Shown here in pieces: positions 42,765-50,420 of a stretch of 64,000 nt of DNA. Location of the stretch: NCBI GenBank assembly GCA_016861185.1, contig BOKW01000007.1, positions 186,001 to 250,000 on the forward strand, read 5' to 3'. The stretch comes from Betaproteobacteria bacterium. Its GTDB lineage: Bacteria > Pseudomonadota > Gammaproteobacteria > Burkholderiales > Burkholderiaceae_F. Every line of letters begins with the position of its first letter. Position 1 is the first letter of the stretch. A program made the translations under genes and the position numbers. The notes below the pieces were generated by a model. That model was not told the origin of the DNA and made no database searches. It saw only the letters and a list, made by a program, of their open reading frames with translations.

Positions 42765-43535
42765 TCAGCGCTTGATCCGGTGCGTCGTGCCGCCGGCGTG
42801 TTCGCGCCGGCGCACGAGCACGCGCATGAACTGCGGGTGCCAGGGCCGGCAGGCCAGCAGCAGGCTCATCGGCGGTCGTTCGGCGGCGGGAAACTGCGCG
42901 TCCTCCGCGTGCCGGTCGGAGAACTCGCGCGCCAGCCGCTTGAGCCTTTCGATCAGCAGCGCGCTGGACGCGGGCGACAGCCGCCCGTTCAACAGGATCA
43001 TCAGCTCGTCGTCGCCCGCGAAATCGGAGTCGAAGAAGTCGTCTGCGGCGCTCTTGAACGCGGTCTGGATCGGCCCGTTCGGAATCCACGCGAAGGTGCG
43101 CGCGATGCGCAGCTTGAAGCGGTTGTTCGGCAGCAGCTCGATGATGCCGATGCGATCGAGCCGCACCAGCAGGCCGACGAGCTCTGCCTCGGTCAGGTCG
43201 TAGGTCGCGAGGATGTGGTCGAAGGAAAGCAGGTTCAGCGCGCAGATCGCGACGAGGAAAAGCTTCGGGTCGTCGACGATCTCGCGCTCCTGCGCGACCG
43301 TCAGCCGGCTGATCAGGTGCTCTTCGCGGTTGAAGCCGCGCGTCAGATCGGTGAACTCGATGCCGGCGGCCGTGCAGATCTGATCGAGCCGCTCCAGCGT
43401 GAAGTTGCGCTGCGAGAACATGCGCTTGACGCTCGGCTCGCTCATGCCGATGCGGCGCGCGACCTCCGCGTAGGTCAGCCCGCGCGCCTTCAGCTCGCGC
43501 TTGAGCACGTCGATCACCGCACTGGCTTGCGCCAT
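42765..43535 (-). CDS. XRE/Cro-type helix-turn-helix regulator
   Basis: The 256-residue protein begins with a helix-turn-helix (ARGLTYAEVARRIGMSEPSVKRMFS, residues 17-41). A 200-residue effector-like region of unknown type follows, with FDHILATYDLTEAELVGLLVRL near 103. It resembles proteins annotated only as XRE family regulators. It converges with the glycerophosphodiesterase gene. The ligand is unknown. Confidence 0.82.
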   Translation of the reverse strand: MAQASAVIDVLKRELKARGLTYAEVARRIGMSEPSVKRMFSQRNFTLERLDQICTAAGIEFTDLTRGFNREEHLISRLTVAQEREIVDDPKLFLVAICALNLLSFDHILATYDLTEAELVGLLVRLDRIGIIELLPNNRFKLRIARTFAWIPNGPIQTAFKSAADDFFDSDFAGDDELMILLNGRLSPASSALLIERLKRLAREFSDRHAEDAQFPAAERPPMSLLLACRPWHPQFMRVLVRRREHAGGTTHRIKR

Positions 43536-43576
43536 CGAGAGGCCCCTCCCTCGCACTTCGCCGGCGCGCCCGACCT

Positions 43577-43668
43577 CCGTTCGTGCTGAGCCCGTCGAAG
43601 CACGAACGGCGCACTAGGCTCCAGTCGCTCTCTGAGCGAGCGCCCTTCGACGAGCTCAGGGCGAACGG
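43577..43668. repeat. Two short inverted repeats (TTCGACGAGCTCAGG type)
   Basis: CCGTTCGTGC (43577-43586) and GCACGAACGG (43600-43609) are perfect ten-base arms around TGAGCCCGTCGAA. About thirty bases on, CGCCCT...AGGGCG encloses TCGACGAGCTC at 43641-43663. Each unit contains a TCGA centre and a GAGC/GAGCTC block, so they look like members of one dispersed small repeat family. Confidence 0.6.
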
Positions 43669-43814
43669 CTGCGCGCAGCGTTCCCTTACCGATGCCGACC
43701 AGTATCGCTTCCCGATACCATCGGCCGCAAGCGGCGTGACGCCCCCGCCGTCCCGATGACAGCGCGGCGGTAACGGCGGCAGCATCGCGACATCCAAGAA
43801 CAGGGAGAACAGCC

Positions 43815-44909
43815 ATGTTGCGGATCGAACGCAGCCATCTCGCCGAAGCGAGCGCGGCGGACATCATCACGCGCGAGCAGGCCGATCGCCTGTGGGCCTT
43901 TCTTGCCGAGCGGATCGCTGCCGCGCCCGCTGCGCGCGAGCACGGCCCGCGCTTCACGTTCACGAACGTCCTCTATTACCTCGGCGGCATGCTCGCGATC
44001 GGCGCGATGTCGCTGTTCATGACGCTCGGCTGGGATGCGTTCGGCGGCTGGGGCGTGTTCTTCATCGCACTGCTGTACATGGGGGCGGCGCTCGCGCTGG
44101 CGCGGCGCTTCGAGCGGCAGGATCTCGCGATCCCGATGGGCATCATGGCCGCGCTGGTCGTCGTGCTCGTGCCGCTCGCGGTGTGGGGTTTGCAGCACGC
44201 GCTCGGCTTCTGGGCCGACGCGAAAGGCGCCGAGCACTACCGCCAGTACCACTACGTGATCGACTGGCGCTGGGTCACGCTCGAGTTTGCCACGCTGCTC
44301 GCGGGCGTGCTGATGCTGTACCGCTGGAAGGCGCCGTTCCTGCTGATGCCCGTGGCGGTGACGCTGTGGTACATGAGCATGGATCTGGCGTTGCTGCTGC
44401 TGCCGCCCGACGTCAAGCCGTGGTCGGAAAGCGAATGGCTGTTCCGCAAGTGGTTTTCGGTCGCGTTCGGGCTCGTGATGGTGCTGGTCGCGTTCTGGGT
44501 CGACCTGCGCTCGCGTTTCACGAAGGACTACGCGTTCTGGCTCTACCTGTTCGGGCTGCTGGCGTTCTGGGGCGGGCTGAGTTCGCTCGGCTCCAACCAA
44601 CTCGCGGGCAAGCTCGTGTATCTGGCGATCAACCTGGGTCTCGTGCTGATCGGCGCGGTGCTGGTGCGGCGCGCCTTCACCGTGTTCGGCGGAATCGGCG
44701 TGGCCATCGTGCTCGCCGACATCTCGTGGCGCTTCTTCAAGGACTCGTGGCTGTTCCCGATCGCGCTGACCGCGATCGGGCTCGCGATCGTCTATCTGGG
44801 CATCTGGTGGAGCCGCAACGAAGCCCGTCTCGCCGGCACGCTGCAGGCGCGGCTGCCGGCCGATCTGCGCGAGCTGATCGCCAGCCGCCGCGCGAGCCTC
44901 GGGCACTGA
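43815..44909 (+). CDS. DUF2157-like integral membrane protein
   Basis: The 364-residue protein has a soluble N-terminus of about 50 residues (LAEASAADIITREQADRLWAF) followed by about nine hydrophobic helices, as in DUF2157 proteins. A YVIDWRWVTLEFATLLAGV segment and a conserved-looking FTVFGGIGVAIVLADISWRFF segment are present. The C-terminus is a short basic tail. The function is unknown. There is no operon partner. Confidence 0.82.
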   Translation: MLRIERSHLAEASAADIITREQADRLWAFLAERIAAAPAAREHGPRFTFTNVLYYLGGMLAIGAMSLFMTLGWDAFGGWGVFFIALLYMGAALALARRFERQDLAIPMGIMAALVVVLVPLAVWGLQHALGFWADAKGAEHYRQYHYVIDWRWVTLEFATLLAGVLMLYRWKAPFLLMPVAVTLWYMSMDLALLLLPPDVKPWSESEWLFRKWFSVAFGLVMVLVAFWVDLRSRFTKDYAFWLYLFGLLAFWGGLSSLGSNQLAGKLVYLAINLGLVLIGAVLVRRAFTVFGGIGVAIVLADISWRFFKDSWLFPIALTAIGLAIVYLGIWWSRNEARLAGTLQARLPADLRELIASRRASLGH

Positions 44910-44915
44910 CGCGCG

Positions 44916-45809
44916 TCAGCGCTTCGCGTCGCCGCCGCCCGGCTCGATCCAGAACGCGCGGCTCGAGCGCTTGGCGCGGTACATGGCGAGATTCGCGGCG
45001 AGCAGCAGGTCGTCCTCGCTGCGGCCGTCGCGCGGGAACAGCGCGCCGCCGATGTTGACGCCGACCGTACCCGAGACGTCGCTGACGCGGAACGGCTGCG
45101 CAATGCTGTCGGCGAGCGCGACGGCGCGCGGTTCGAGCAGCGCGGCGCTCGCCACCCCGTCGAGCAGCACGGCGAACTCGTCGCCGCCGATGCGCACCGC
45201 GAGGTCGTCGGCGCGTACCTGAGTCTGGATGCGGCGCGCGACCATGCGCAGGATCTCGTCGCCGATGCGGTGGCCGTGCTGTTCGTTGAACGGGCGGAAG
45301 CGCGCGAGGTTCAGGAACAGCAGAGCGAACGGGCGGCCGGCCGCGATCGCGCGCTGCATGCGGCGCGACAGACCGAGCCGGTTGCCGAGCGTCGTCAGCG
45401 CGTCGCTTTGCGACTGCGGCGGCGCGTCGCTCGGACGCGCACGCGCCGGCGTGGCGTCGCGCACGATCGCGACCGCGTAACGCGCGCCGTCGAGTTCGAT
45501 CGTCGCCAGCGCGATCGACACGGGCACTTCGTCGCCCGACTTGGCGAGCGCGGGCAGGGACGGCCGCGCGCTCATCGCGGCCGCCTGTGCGCCCCGCATG
45601 AACTGCGCCTGCAAGCGCGCGTGGCTCTCGCGGTAACGCTGCGGCAGCAGCATCTGATGCTCGCGGCCGATCAGCTCGTCGGGCATGTAGCCGAAGACGC
45701 GCCGTACGGCCGGGTTGGCCAGCACGATCTTGCCGCTTTCGTCGACGACGATGCAGGCGTCGGGCAGGACTTCGAGCAGGTTGCGGAGGGTGGAAACGGC
45801 GTCTTTCAT
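44916..45809 (-). CDS. PAS-GGDEF protein with altered metal site
   Basis: The 297-residue protein has an N-terminal PAS domain (about 5-120) with the usual LPDACIVVDESGKIVLANPA opening. A GGDEF domain follows. The GGDEF signature is intact at 208-212, and an RxxD inhibitory site (RADD, 199-202) precedes it at the right distance. However, the first metal-binding region reads LNLARFRPFNEQHGH where active enzymes have LDLDxFKxIND, so both acidic residues are missing. Cyclase activity is therefore doubtful; the domain may act as a cyclic-di-GMP receptor. Confidence 0.88.
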   Translation of the reverse strand: MKDAVSTLRNLLEVLPDACIVVDESGKIVLANPAVRRVFGYMPDELIGREHQMLLPQRYRESHARLQAQFMRGAQAAAMSARPSLPALAKSGDEVPVSIALATIELDGARYAVAIVRDATPARARPSDAPPQSQSDALTTLGNRLGLSRRMQRAIAAGRPFALLFLNLARFRPFNEQHGHRIGDEILRMVARRIQTQVRADDLAVRIGGDEFAVLLDGVASAALLEPRAVALADSIAQPFRVSDVSGTVGVNIGGALFPRDGRSEDDLLLAANLAMYRAKRSSRAFWIEPGGGDAKR

Positions 45810-45886
45810 TGCGGCTCGCGGTGATGGCTCGATCCCGGCGACCCTCAGGGGTGCCGCGCAGCGCGCCGGAGCGCGCCACGGCCGGA

Positions 45887-46000
45887 TCATGCCATCGCGC
45901 GCGGTGCCTCGATCGCGCCTTCTGCCGCCAGCGCGTCAATCTGTTCGTCCGAATAGCCGTGGTCGCGCAGCACGTCGAGCATGTGCTGGCCGGTGCCGCC
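45887..46000 (-). pseudogene. C-terminal fragment of a CaiB/BaiF CoA-transferase
   Basis: HGYSDEQIDALAAEGAIE is identical to the C-terminus of the intact CoA-transferase at 53290-54501, preceded by TGQHMLDVLRD, which matches its EHTREVLRE. The DNA is nearly identical over about 70 bases. No other part of the gene is present, and the frame above the fragment has no similarity. It is an isolated remnant or a recombined end. Confidence 0.8.
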
Positions 46001-46126
46001 CGGCTGGTGCCCGCGTTCGCGCGCGGTCTTGTCGTCGTCGCGCGGGCCTCGCCCCCGCCGTTCGGCCGCTGTCCGCCGGCCACCGCCGTGGCACACCGGC
46101 GAATCGCGCTGGCGCGTCCTGGAGCT

Positions 46127-47815
46127 CTAATCCCGCCGCGAACGCCAGATCGAGACGATGATCCAGACGCTGTTGACGAACGCGAGCACGTAGCCGAGCA
46201 GCCCGAGCACCGTAAAAAACGGGATGCCGAACAGCTGCGGGCCGGACGTGACCGTCATCACGATCGAGGAGCCGATGACGACCGACGCGGTCATGATGCC
46301 GATCGTGATGCGGTCGATCGTGTTGTCCAGTTTGCGCACGAAGCTGTCCAGCCGCTTCAGGTCGATGTCCACGCGCATGCGACCGCGGCGCGCGTCCTTC
46401 AGCAGCCGCGCGACGTCGCGCGGCACCGAGCCGAGCAGGCCGAGGAACTGCGCGAGATTCGCGCCGCCGCGCCGCCCGACCTCCGCCGGCGCGTAGCGCG
46501 CGGCGAGCGCGCGCTCGAGGAAGGGCTGCAGCCGGTCGACGAGGCGGAAGTCCGGATCGTATTTGCGGCCCAGCCCTTCGAGCGTGATCAGCGCCTTGAA
46601 CATCAGCGTGAGGTCGGCCGGCAGCACGATGCCGTGCTCGCGCACCAGCGCGGTGATGCGCTGGATCAGCGCACCGACGCGCAGGTCCTTCAGCGGCAGG
46701 TCGGCGTAGTCGAACACCAGTTCGTCGACGTCGGCGGCGAGCCGCTCGTCGTCGATCGCGTCCTCGCCCGCCCAGTCGAGCAGCACCTCGAGCATCGGCT
46801 CGCTGTCGCGACGCGCGATGCCCGACAGCAGATCGACGATCTGGTTGCGGCGCGCCGGCGAAAGGCGGCCGACCATGCCGAAGTCGATCATCGCGATGCG
46901 GTTGCCCGGCAGGTAGATCACGTTGCCCGGGTGCGGATCGGCGTGAAAGAAGCCGTCCTCGAGGATCATCTTGAGCACCGCGTCGACACCGCGCTGCGCG
47001 AGCAGCTTCGGATCGAGCCCGGCGCGCTCGATCGCCGCCACGTCTTCGCCGCCGATGCCGTCGATCGCTTCCTGCACGTTCATCGCGCTGCTGGTCCACT
47101 GCGGGAAGACGTGCGGGATCAGGATGTAGGGGTCGTCGCGGAAGTTGCGCGCGAAGCGCTCGATGTTGTGCGCTTCGGCGGCCAGGTCCAGTTCGCGCGC
47201 GAGCGAACGGCGGAACTCCTCGACCACGCGCACCGGCTGGTAGCGGCGCGCGTCGGGCAACTCGCCTTCGATGAACTGCGCCAGATGCGACAGCAGCCGC
47301 AGATCGGCGTCGACCTTGACCTCGATGTCCGGGCGGCGCACCTTCAGCACCACCGCGCGGCCGTCGCGCAGCCGCGCGCGGTGCACCTGGGCGATCGAGG
47401 CGGAGCCGGACGGCGTGCGTTCGAGGTCGGCGAACACCGCGTCGGGTGCGCTGCCCAGCGCGCGCTCGATGACCGGAGCGATCTGCTCGAACGGCACCGG
47501 TGCGACGGCTGCGTGCAGTTGTGCGAGTTCGGCCGTCCACTTGGGCGGCAGCAGATCCTCGCGCGTGGACAGCATCTGGCCGAGCTTGACGAACGTCGGA
47601 CCCAGTTCCTCGAACGCGAGCCGCAGCCGCTGCTGCGGCTCGAGCGCCGCGCTGCGCGACACTTCGCCCCAATGCAGAATGGTGCCGGCGCGCTCGAGAA
47701 TCGACGCCACGCCGACGCGCCGCACGAGATCGCCCAGGCCGTGCCGGATGAAGACCAGGCTGATCTCGTGCAGGCGCGGCAGATCGCGCACCGCGCTGAA
47801 CGCCGCCTCGGGCAC
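46127..47815 (-). CDS. AarF/ABC1/UbiB family atypical kinase
   Basis: The 562-residue protein has the family's TFVKLGQMLSTREDLLP near residue 75, the nucleotide-loop ERTPSGSASIAQVH near 132, the catalytic FFHADPHPGNV near 290 and MIDFGMVG near 310. The C-terminus carries two membrane helices (about 500-555). UbiB-like proteins assist ubiquinone biosynthesis and lipid handling. The companion gene is eight bases upstream. Confidence 0.93.
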   Translation of the reverse strand: MPEAAFSAVRDLPRLHEISLVFIRHGLGDLVRRVGVASILERAGTILHWGEVSRSAALEPQQRLRLAFEELGPTFVKLGQMLSTREDLLPPKWTAELAQLHAAVAPVPFEQIAPVIERALGSAPDAVFADLERTPSGSASIAQVHRARLRDGRAVVLKVRRPDIEVKVDADLRLLSHLAQFIEGELPDARRYQPVRVVEEFRRSLARELDLAAEAHNIERFARNFRDDPYILIPHVFPQWTSSAMNVQEAIDGIGGEDVAAIERAGLDPKLLAQRGVDAVLKMILEDGFFHADPHPGNVIYLPGNRIAMIDFGMVGRLSPARRNQIVDLLSGIARRDSEPMLEVLLDWAGEDAIDDERLAADVDELVFDYADLPLKDLRVGALIQRITALVREHGIVLPADLTLMFKALITLEGLGRKYDPDFRLVDRLQPFLERALAARYAPAEVGRRGGANLAQFLGLLGSVPRDVARLLKDARRGRMRVDIDLKRLDSFVRKLDNTIDRITIGIMTASVVIGSSIVMTVTSGPQLFGIPFFTVLGLLGYVLAFVNSVWIIVSIWRSRRD

Positions 47816-47823
47816 GGGCGGAC

Positions 47824-48474
47824 CTACTTCGCTTTTTTCGGCTCCGCCTGCTGGCGCAGCGCGTCGGCGAAGCCGGCGAGCAACCCGCTGGTGAGCAGCG
47901 TCATGTTGGCGCCGTATTCGCGCACGGCTTCCATCCCCGGCACCGCGCGTGTGCGCGCCGAGCCGCCGAGCCGATTCGCGAACTCGCTCATCACCTGCGC
48001 GAAGCGCACGCTCGCGTCCGCCCCGACGCGTTGCGCGTGCAGCGCGAGATCGGCCAGTTCGCGCCGCAGGTTGCCGGTGGTCGCGTCGGCGATGTGGTTG
48101 GCCACCGCGACGTAGTCCTGCTGCAGCTTCTGCAGCGCCGCGAAGGCGTTTTTCAGGTCGTTGTCGGTGAAGTCCTTGCCGCGCGCGGCAAGCGCCGCCA
48201 GCGCTTCGTGCACCGCCTGCGCCGAAGCGGCCAGCGCCTGGTCGAAGCCGCGGATCGCCTCGGCAAAAGCTTCGCGCGCCCGTGCGTTGTCGAGTGGCGG
48301 CGGCAGTATGGCGGCGCCGGTCATCGCGCGCACGACTTCGGTTACGCCCTCGGCATCGAGCCGGCCGCTGGTCAGCATCTGCGCGGTCAGCTCCCGCACC
48401 CGTTCGCGGATCGCCTGCTCGTCGGCCGGCGCGGAGGAACCCGCACTGCCCGCCGGCGCTGTCGTATCGGTCAT
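47824..48474 (-). CDS. Unknown helical protein paired with the AarF kinase
   Basis: The 216-residue protein is largely alpha-helical, with an acidic disordered start and repeated Ala/Glu/Asp. It has DFTDNDLKNAFAALQKLQQDYV near 105 and a hydrophobic C-terminal helix (VREYGANMTLLTSGLLAGFADAL). It resembles the DUF6781 group, also found beside AarF-type kinases, though I am not certain. It starts the two-gene operon. Confidence 0.72.
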   Translation of the reverse strand: MTDTTAPAGSAGSSAPADEQAIRERVRELTAQMLTSGRLDAEGVTEVVRAMTGAAILPPPLDNARAREAFAEAIRGFDQALAASAQAVHEALAALAARGKDFTDNDLKNAFAALQKLQQDYVAVANHIADATTGNLRRELADLALHAQRVGADASVRFAQVMSEFANRLGGSARTRAVPGMEAVREYGANMTLLTSGLLAGFADALRQQAEPKKAK

Positions 48475-48605
48475 TTCGCGCCTCCCGTCGTGTCGATGCG
48501 CAAGATCAGGATAGACCGATTCGGCGCCGGCTGAGGAGTCGCCGGGGGCGGTCCCGCTCGAGCGAAGGGTCGGGCGGCGCTGCTCGCGGCGCGGCTGGTC
48601 CATGC

Positions 48606-48743
48606 CCGTGCGCTCCAGTAGCGCGGCTCCCGATGCCGATGCGCGATCGCATAGATCCGAGGACCGGCATGTTCATCGACTTCGTAGACGACGGCGTAGG
48701 GGAATCGGTCGAAGTGCCACCGTGCGGCGCCAGGCGGCTGCGC
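48606..48743 (-). pseudogene. RelE/ParE toxin C-terminal fragment
   Basis: The translation WHFDRFPYAVVYEVD, followed by RIYAIAHRHREPRYW, is the C-terminal half of a ParE-like toxin (strand pair with the RRFPYAVVY motif, then the AHxxREPxYW end). The N-terminal helices are missing; the frame runs upstream into the decayed Nudix gene. No antitoxin gene is adjacent. Confidence 0.75.
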
Positions 48744-48769
48744 ATCTGGACCGGCTGCCGCCCCGGGCA

Positions 48770-49150
48770 TGGCCTCGCCAAGCGAAGGCGTCCGCAATGC
48801 GCTCGACGTGACGGGCGAGTGTATTGGCCGGCAGACTGTGGTGCGGAAACCAGGCATGTTGGTCTGCCTCCGAAGCGGCGAGCAACTCACCGCCCTTCCG
48901 CAGGCAAAGGAAGTTGAACACGCTCTCGTGCTTGCCGGGAACGAAATAGACACCGAGCCGCCGCGCGGCCGGTACGACGAGGCCCGTTTCCTCCTGCACC
49001 TCACGCACCACCGCGCGCTATGGCGTTTCGCCAGGTTCGACGTGACCCTCCCGGTAGGTTCCAGGCGCCACGGTCTGTGCGGTGCGATAGCAGGACCCGG
49101 CGGTTCGCATCGAAGACGATCGCGAAAGCGCCGACCGTCTTCACGGGCAT
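48770..49150 (-). pseudogene. Decayed Nudix hydrolase gene (integron cassette)
   Basis: The first frame gives MPVKTVGAFAIVFDANRRVLL. An extra base in the GGGAGGG run near 49046-49052 then shifts the frame. The continuation GHVEPGETP, stop TAG at 49018-49020, RAVVREVQEETGL rebuilds a complete Nudix box with the stop replacing one residue, most likely Trp. The rest (LGVYFVPGKHESVFNFLCL) is in that frame. The ATG at 49150 lies eight bases after the attC core, as expected for a cassette gene. Two separate lesions make this a pseudogene. Confidence 0.82.
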
Positions 49151-49158
49151 GATCGCGG

Positions 49159-49230
49159 GCCTAACGTTCGACATGAGCGGCGGCTGTAGGCCGCAGGCCG
49201 GAAGCCGTCCGCTCGATGGAGGGGTTAGGT
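49159..49230 (-). other. Integron attC recombination site
   Basis: On the minus strand the element begins ACCTAAC and ends GTTAGGC. The inner arms CATCGAGCGG and CCGCTCATG pair with one unpaired base, and the centre can fold (CGGCT/AGCCG). This is the layout R''-L''-L'-R' of attC sites. The stop codon of the DUF3800 gene is the TAA inside the first core. A second GTTAGGT core precedes the gene at 50085-50091. Confidence 0.85.
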
Positions 49231-50067
49231 CGCATTGAGAATCTCCTTTACGCCCTTTCGCGCGCGTGACAGCAGATCGACGTTTCCAGACGGAACCACT
49301 ATTCCGCGGCCAACGATGTTGTCTGGCGCTCCGCGAAAGTTGTCCTTCGCCAAGCGCAGGCAGTCGACGCCTTGCCCACTGTCCTTCTTCTGTAGGCAGC
49401 ATTCTAGGAACTCGCGTGTAGCTCCTACCACTAGGTCTGCAACCTGCAACAAAGTGCTGTGGTGCATGCTCGTGAACAAGACCGAATCCGCAAACCCGAG
49501 ATTGCTTAGCTTCCCGCATTGATAGGTGACGCTTCCGTTCGCGGTGCGACCGCGAGAGAACGCCCAGGCGTACTCCGAATCGAACGGCTTTGCATTCCCC
49601 TTGTCTGGCCAGTCCAGCACAACCTGAGCAGAAGGAGGCTTCTCGTCTCGGACGTGAAGACCGAAACGCATGAGGCCGTTGGCGAATATGAAGCGACTTA
49701 GTTCTTCCTTTTTGTCTTTCAACACCTGTCGGTCAGCACTGTAGCCCTCAATGCATGAGATGAGGATGGCGCAGTCCGTCTCAGCCAAGCATGAGAAGAC
49801 TTCCTTCCTCCACTCCTTTGACGTTCGCATCAATGACTCATAGATCTCCGTCTTGCCTTGCGTCTTGTACAGGTCCCTTAGGTCTTTCAGATTCCACTTG
49901 ACTGGCGATCGCGAGTTTCCTGTATGCCGCCGTTTTATGGACTCGACGCCGGTGCGAATGTGATGCTCTGCCTCCGGCGAAACCACCAAACCGCCAAAGA
50001 GCAAGATGTCAGGAATCTCGGCTTCCTTTATCCCGTGCAGTTCAGAGTTGTCGGCGTACCACTTCAC
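49225..50067 (-). CDS. DUF3800 family protein on an integron cassette
   Basis: The 280-residue protein starts MKWYADNSELHG, a variant of the YxDESG opening of DUF3800, and has LLQVADLVVGATREF near 213, the conserved C-terminal motif. DUF3800 proteins are predicted to be RNase H-like and occur in mobile regions; their activity is unproven. The GTG start at 50067 lies 23 bases after a cassette core site. Its GC content, visibly lower than the neighbours, and the attC site at its stop show recent transfer. Confidence 0.85.
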   Translation of the reverse strand: MKWYADNSELHGIKEAEIPDILLFGGLVVSPEAEHHIRTGVESIKRRHTGNSRSPVKWNLKDLRDLYKTQGKTEIYESLMRTSKEWRKEVFSCLAETDCAILISCIEGYSADRQVLKDKKEELSRFIFANGLMRFGLHVRDEKPPSAQVVLDWPDKGNAKPFDSEYAWAFSRGRTANGSVTYQCGKLSNLGFADSVLFTSMHHSTLLQVADLVVGATREFLECCLQKKDSGQGVDCLRLAKDNFRGAPDNIVGRGIVVPSGNVDLLSRARKGVKEILNAT

Positions 50068-50091
50068 CGCTGCGTCTCCGTGCGACCTAAC

Positions 50092-50420
50092 GTAATTTCA
50101 TCCGTACCGCCGCCACCGAATAACTTGCCCCTGTAGCGGCTAACCTGGCCCGGCGGGTCCGCGGAAAACCGCGCCACGCCTTGCTTTCGGCCCGGACATC
50201 GGGGTTTCTCCCGGTACGAACAGAAACCGCGAAACCCGGCACTCGGCTTCCGGGCTGTCGCGTCCGCAGCCGGCGGCCCCTTCCACCCGCACGTGGCGCG
50301 AACGCGGGCAAAGCTTAAGAACCGGACCCCCACCGTGTCCAGAGGGAGTCGTTACCCGCGACACGCTTCGCAACTGGGTACCATGCGGCCCGCCCGTAAC
50401 GCTTTCGCCTTCGCCCCGCC
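50092..50420. other. Gene-free interval before the DUF349 gene
   Basis: These 329 bases hold no supportable gene. The part next to the DUF3800 gene is AT-rich and follows the GTTAGGT core. I found no partner core for a second attC and no integrase fragment. The promoter of the DUF349 gene probably lies in the right half. Confidence 0.5.

Noticed and set aside
50085-50091. Second complete attC or attI site upstream of the DUF3800 gene
   Set aside because: Only one core (GTTAGGT on the minus strand) is present; I found no partner core within 150 bases and no integrase gene. It is noted only as a cassette boundary.
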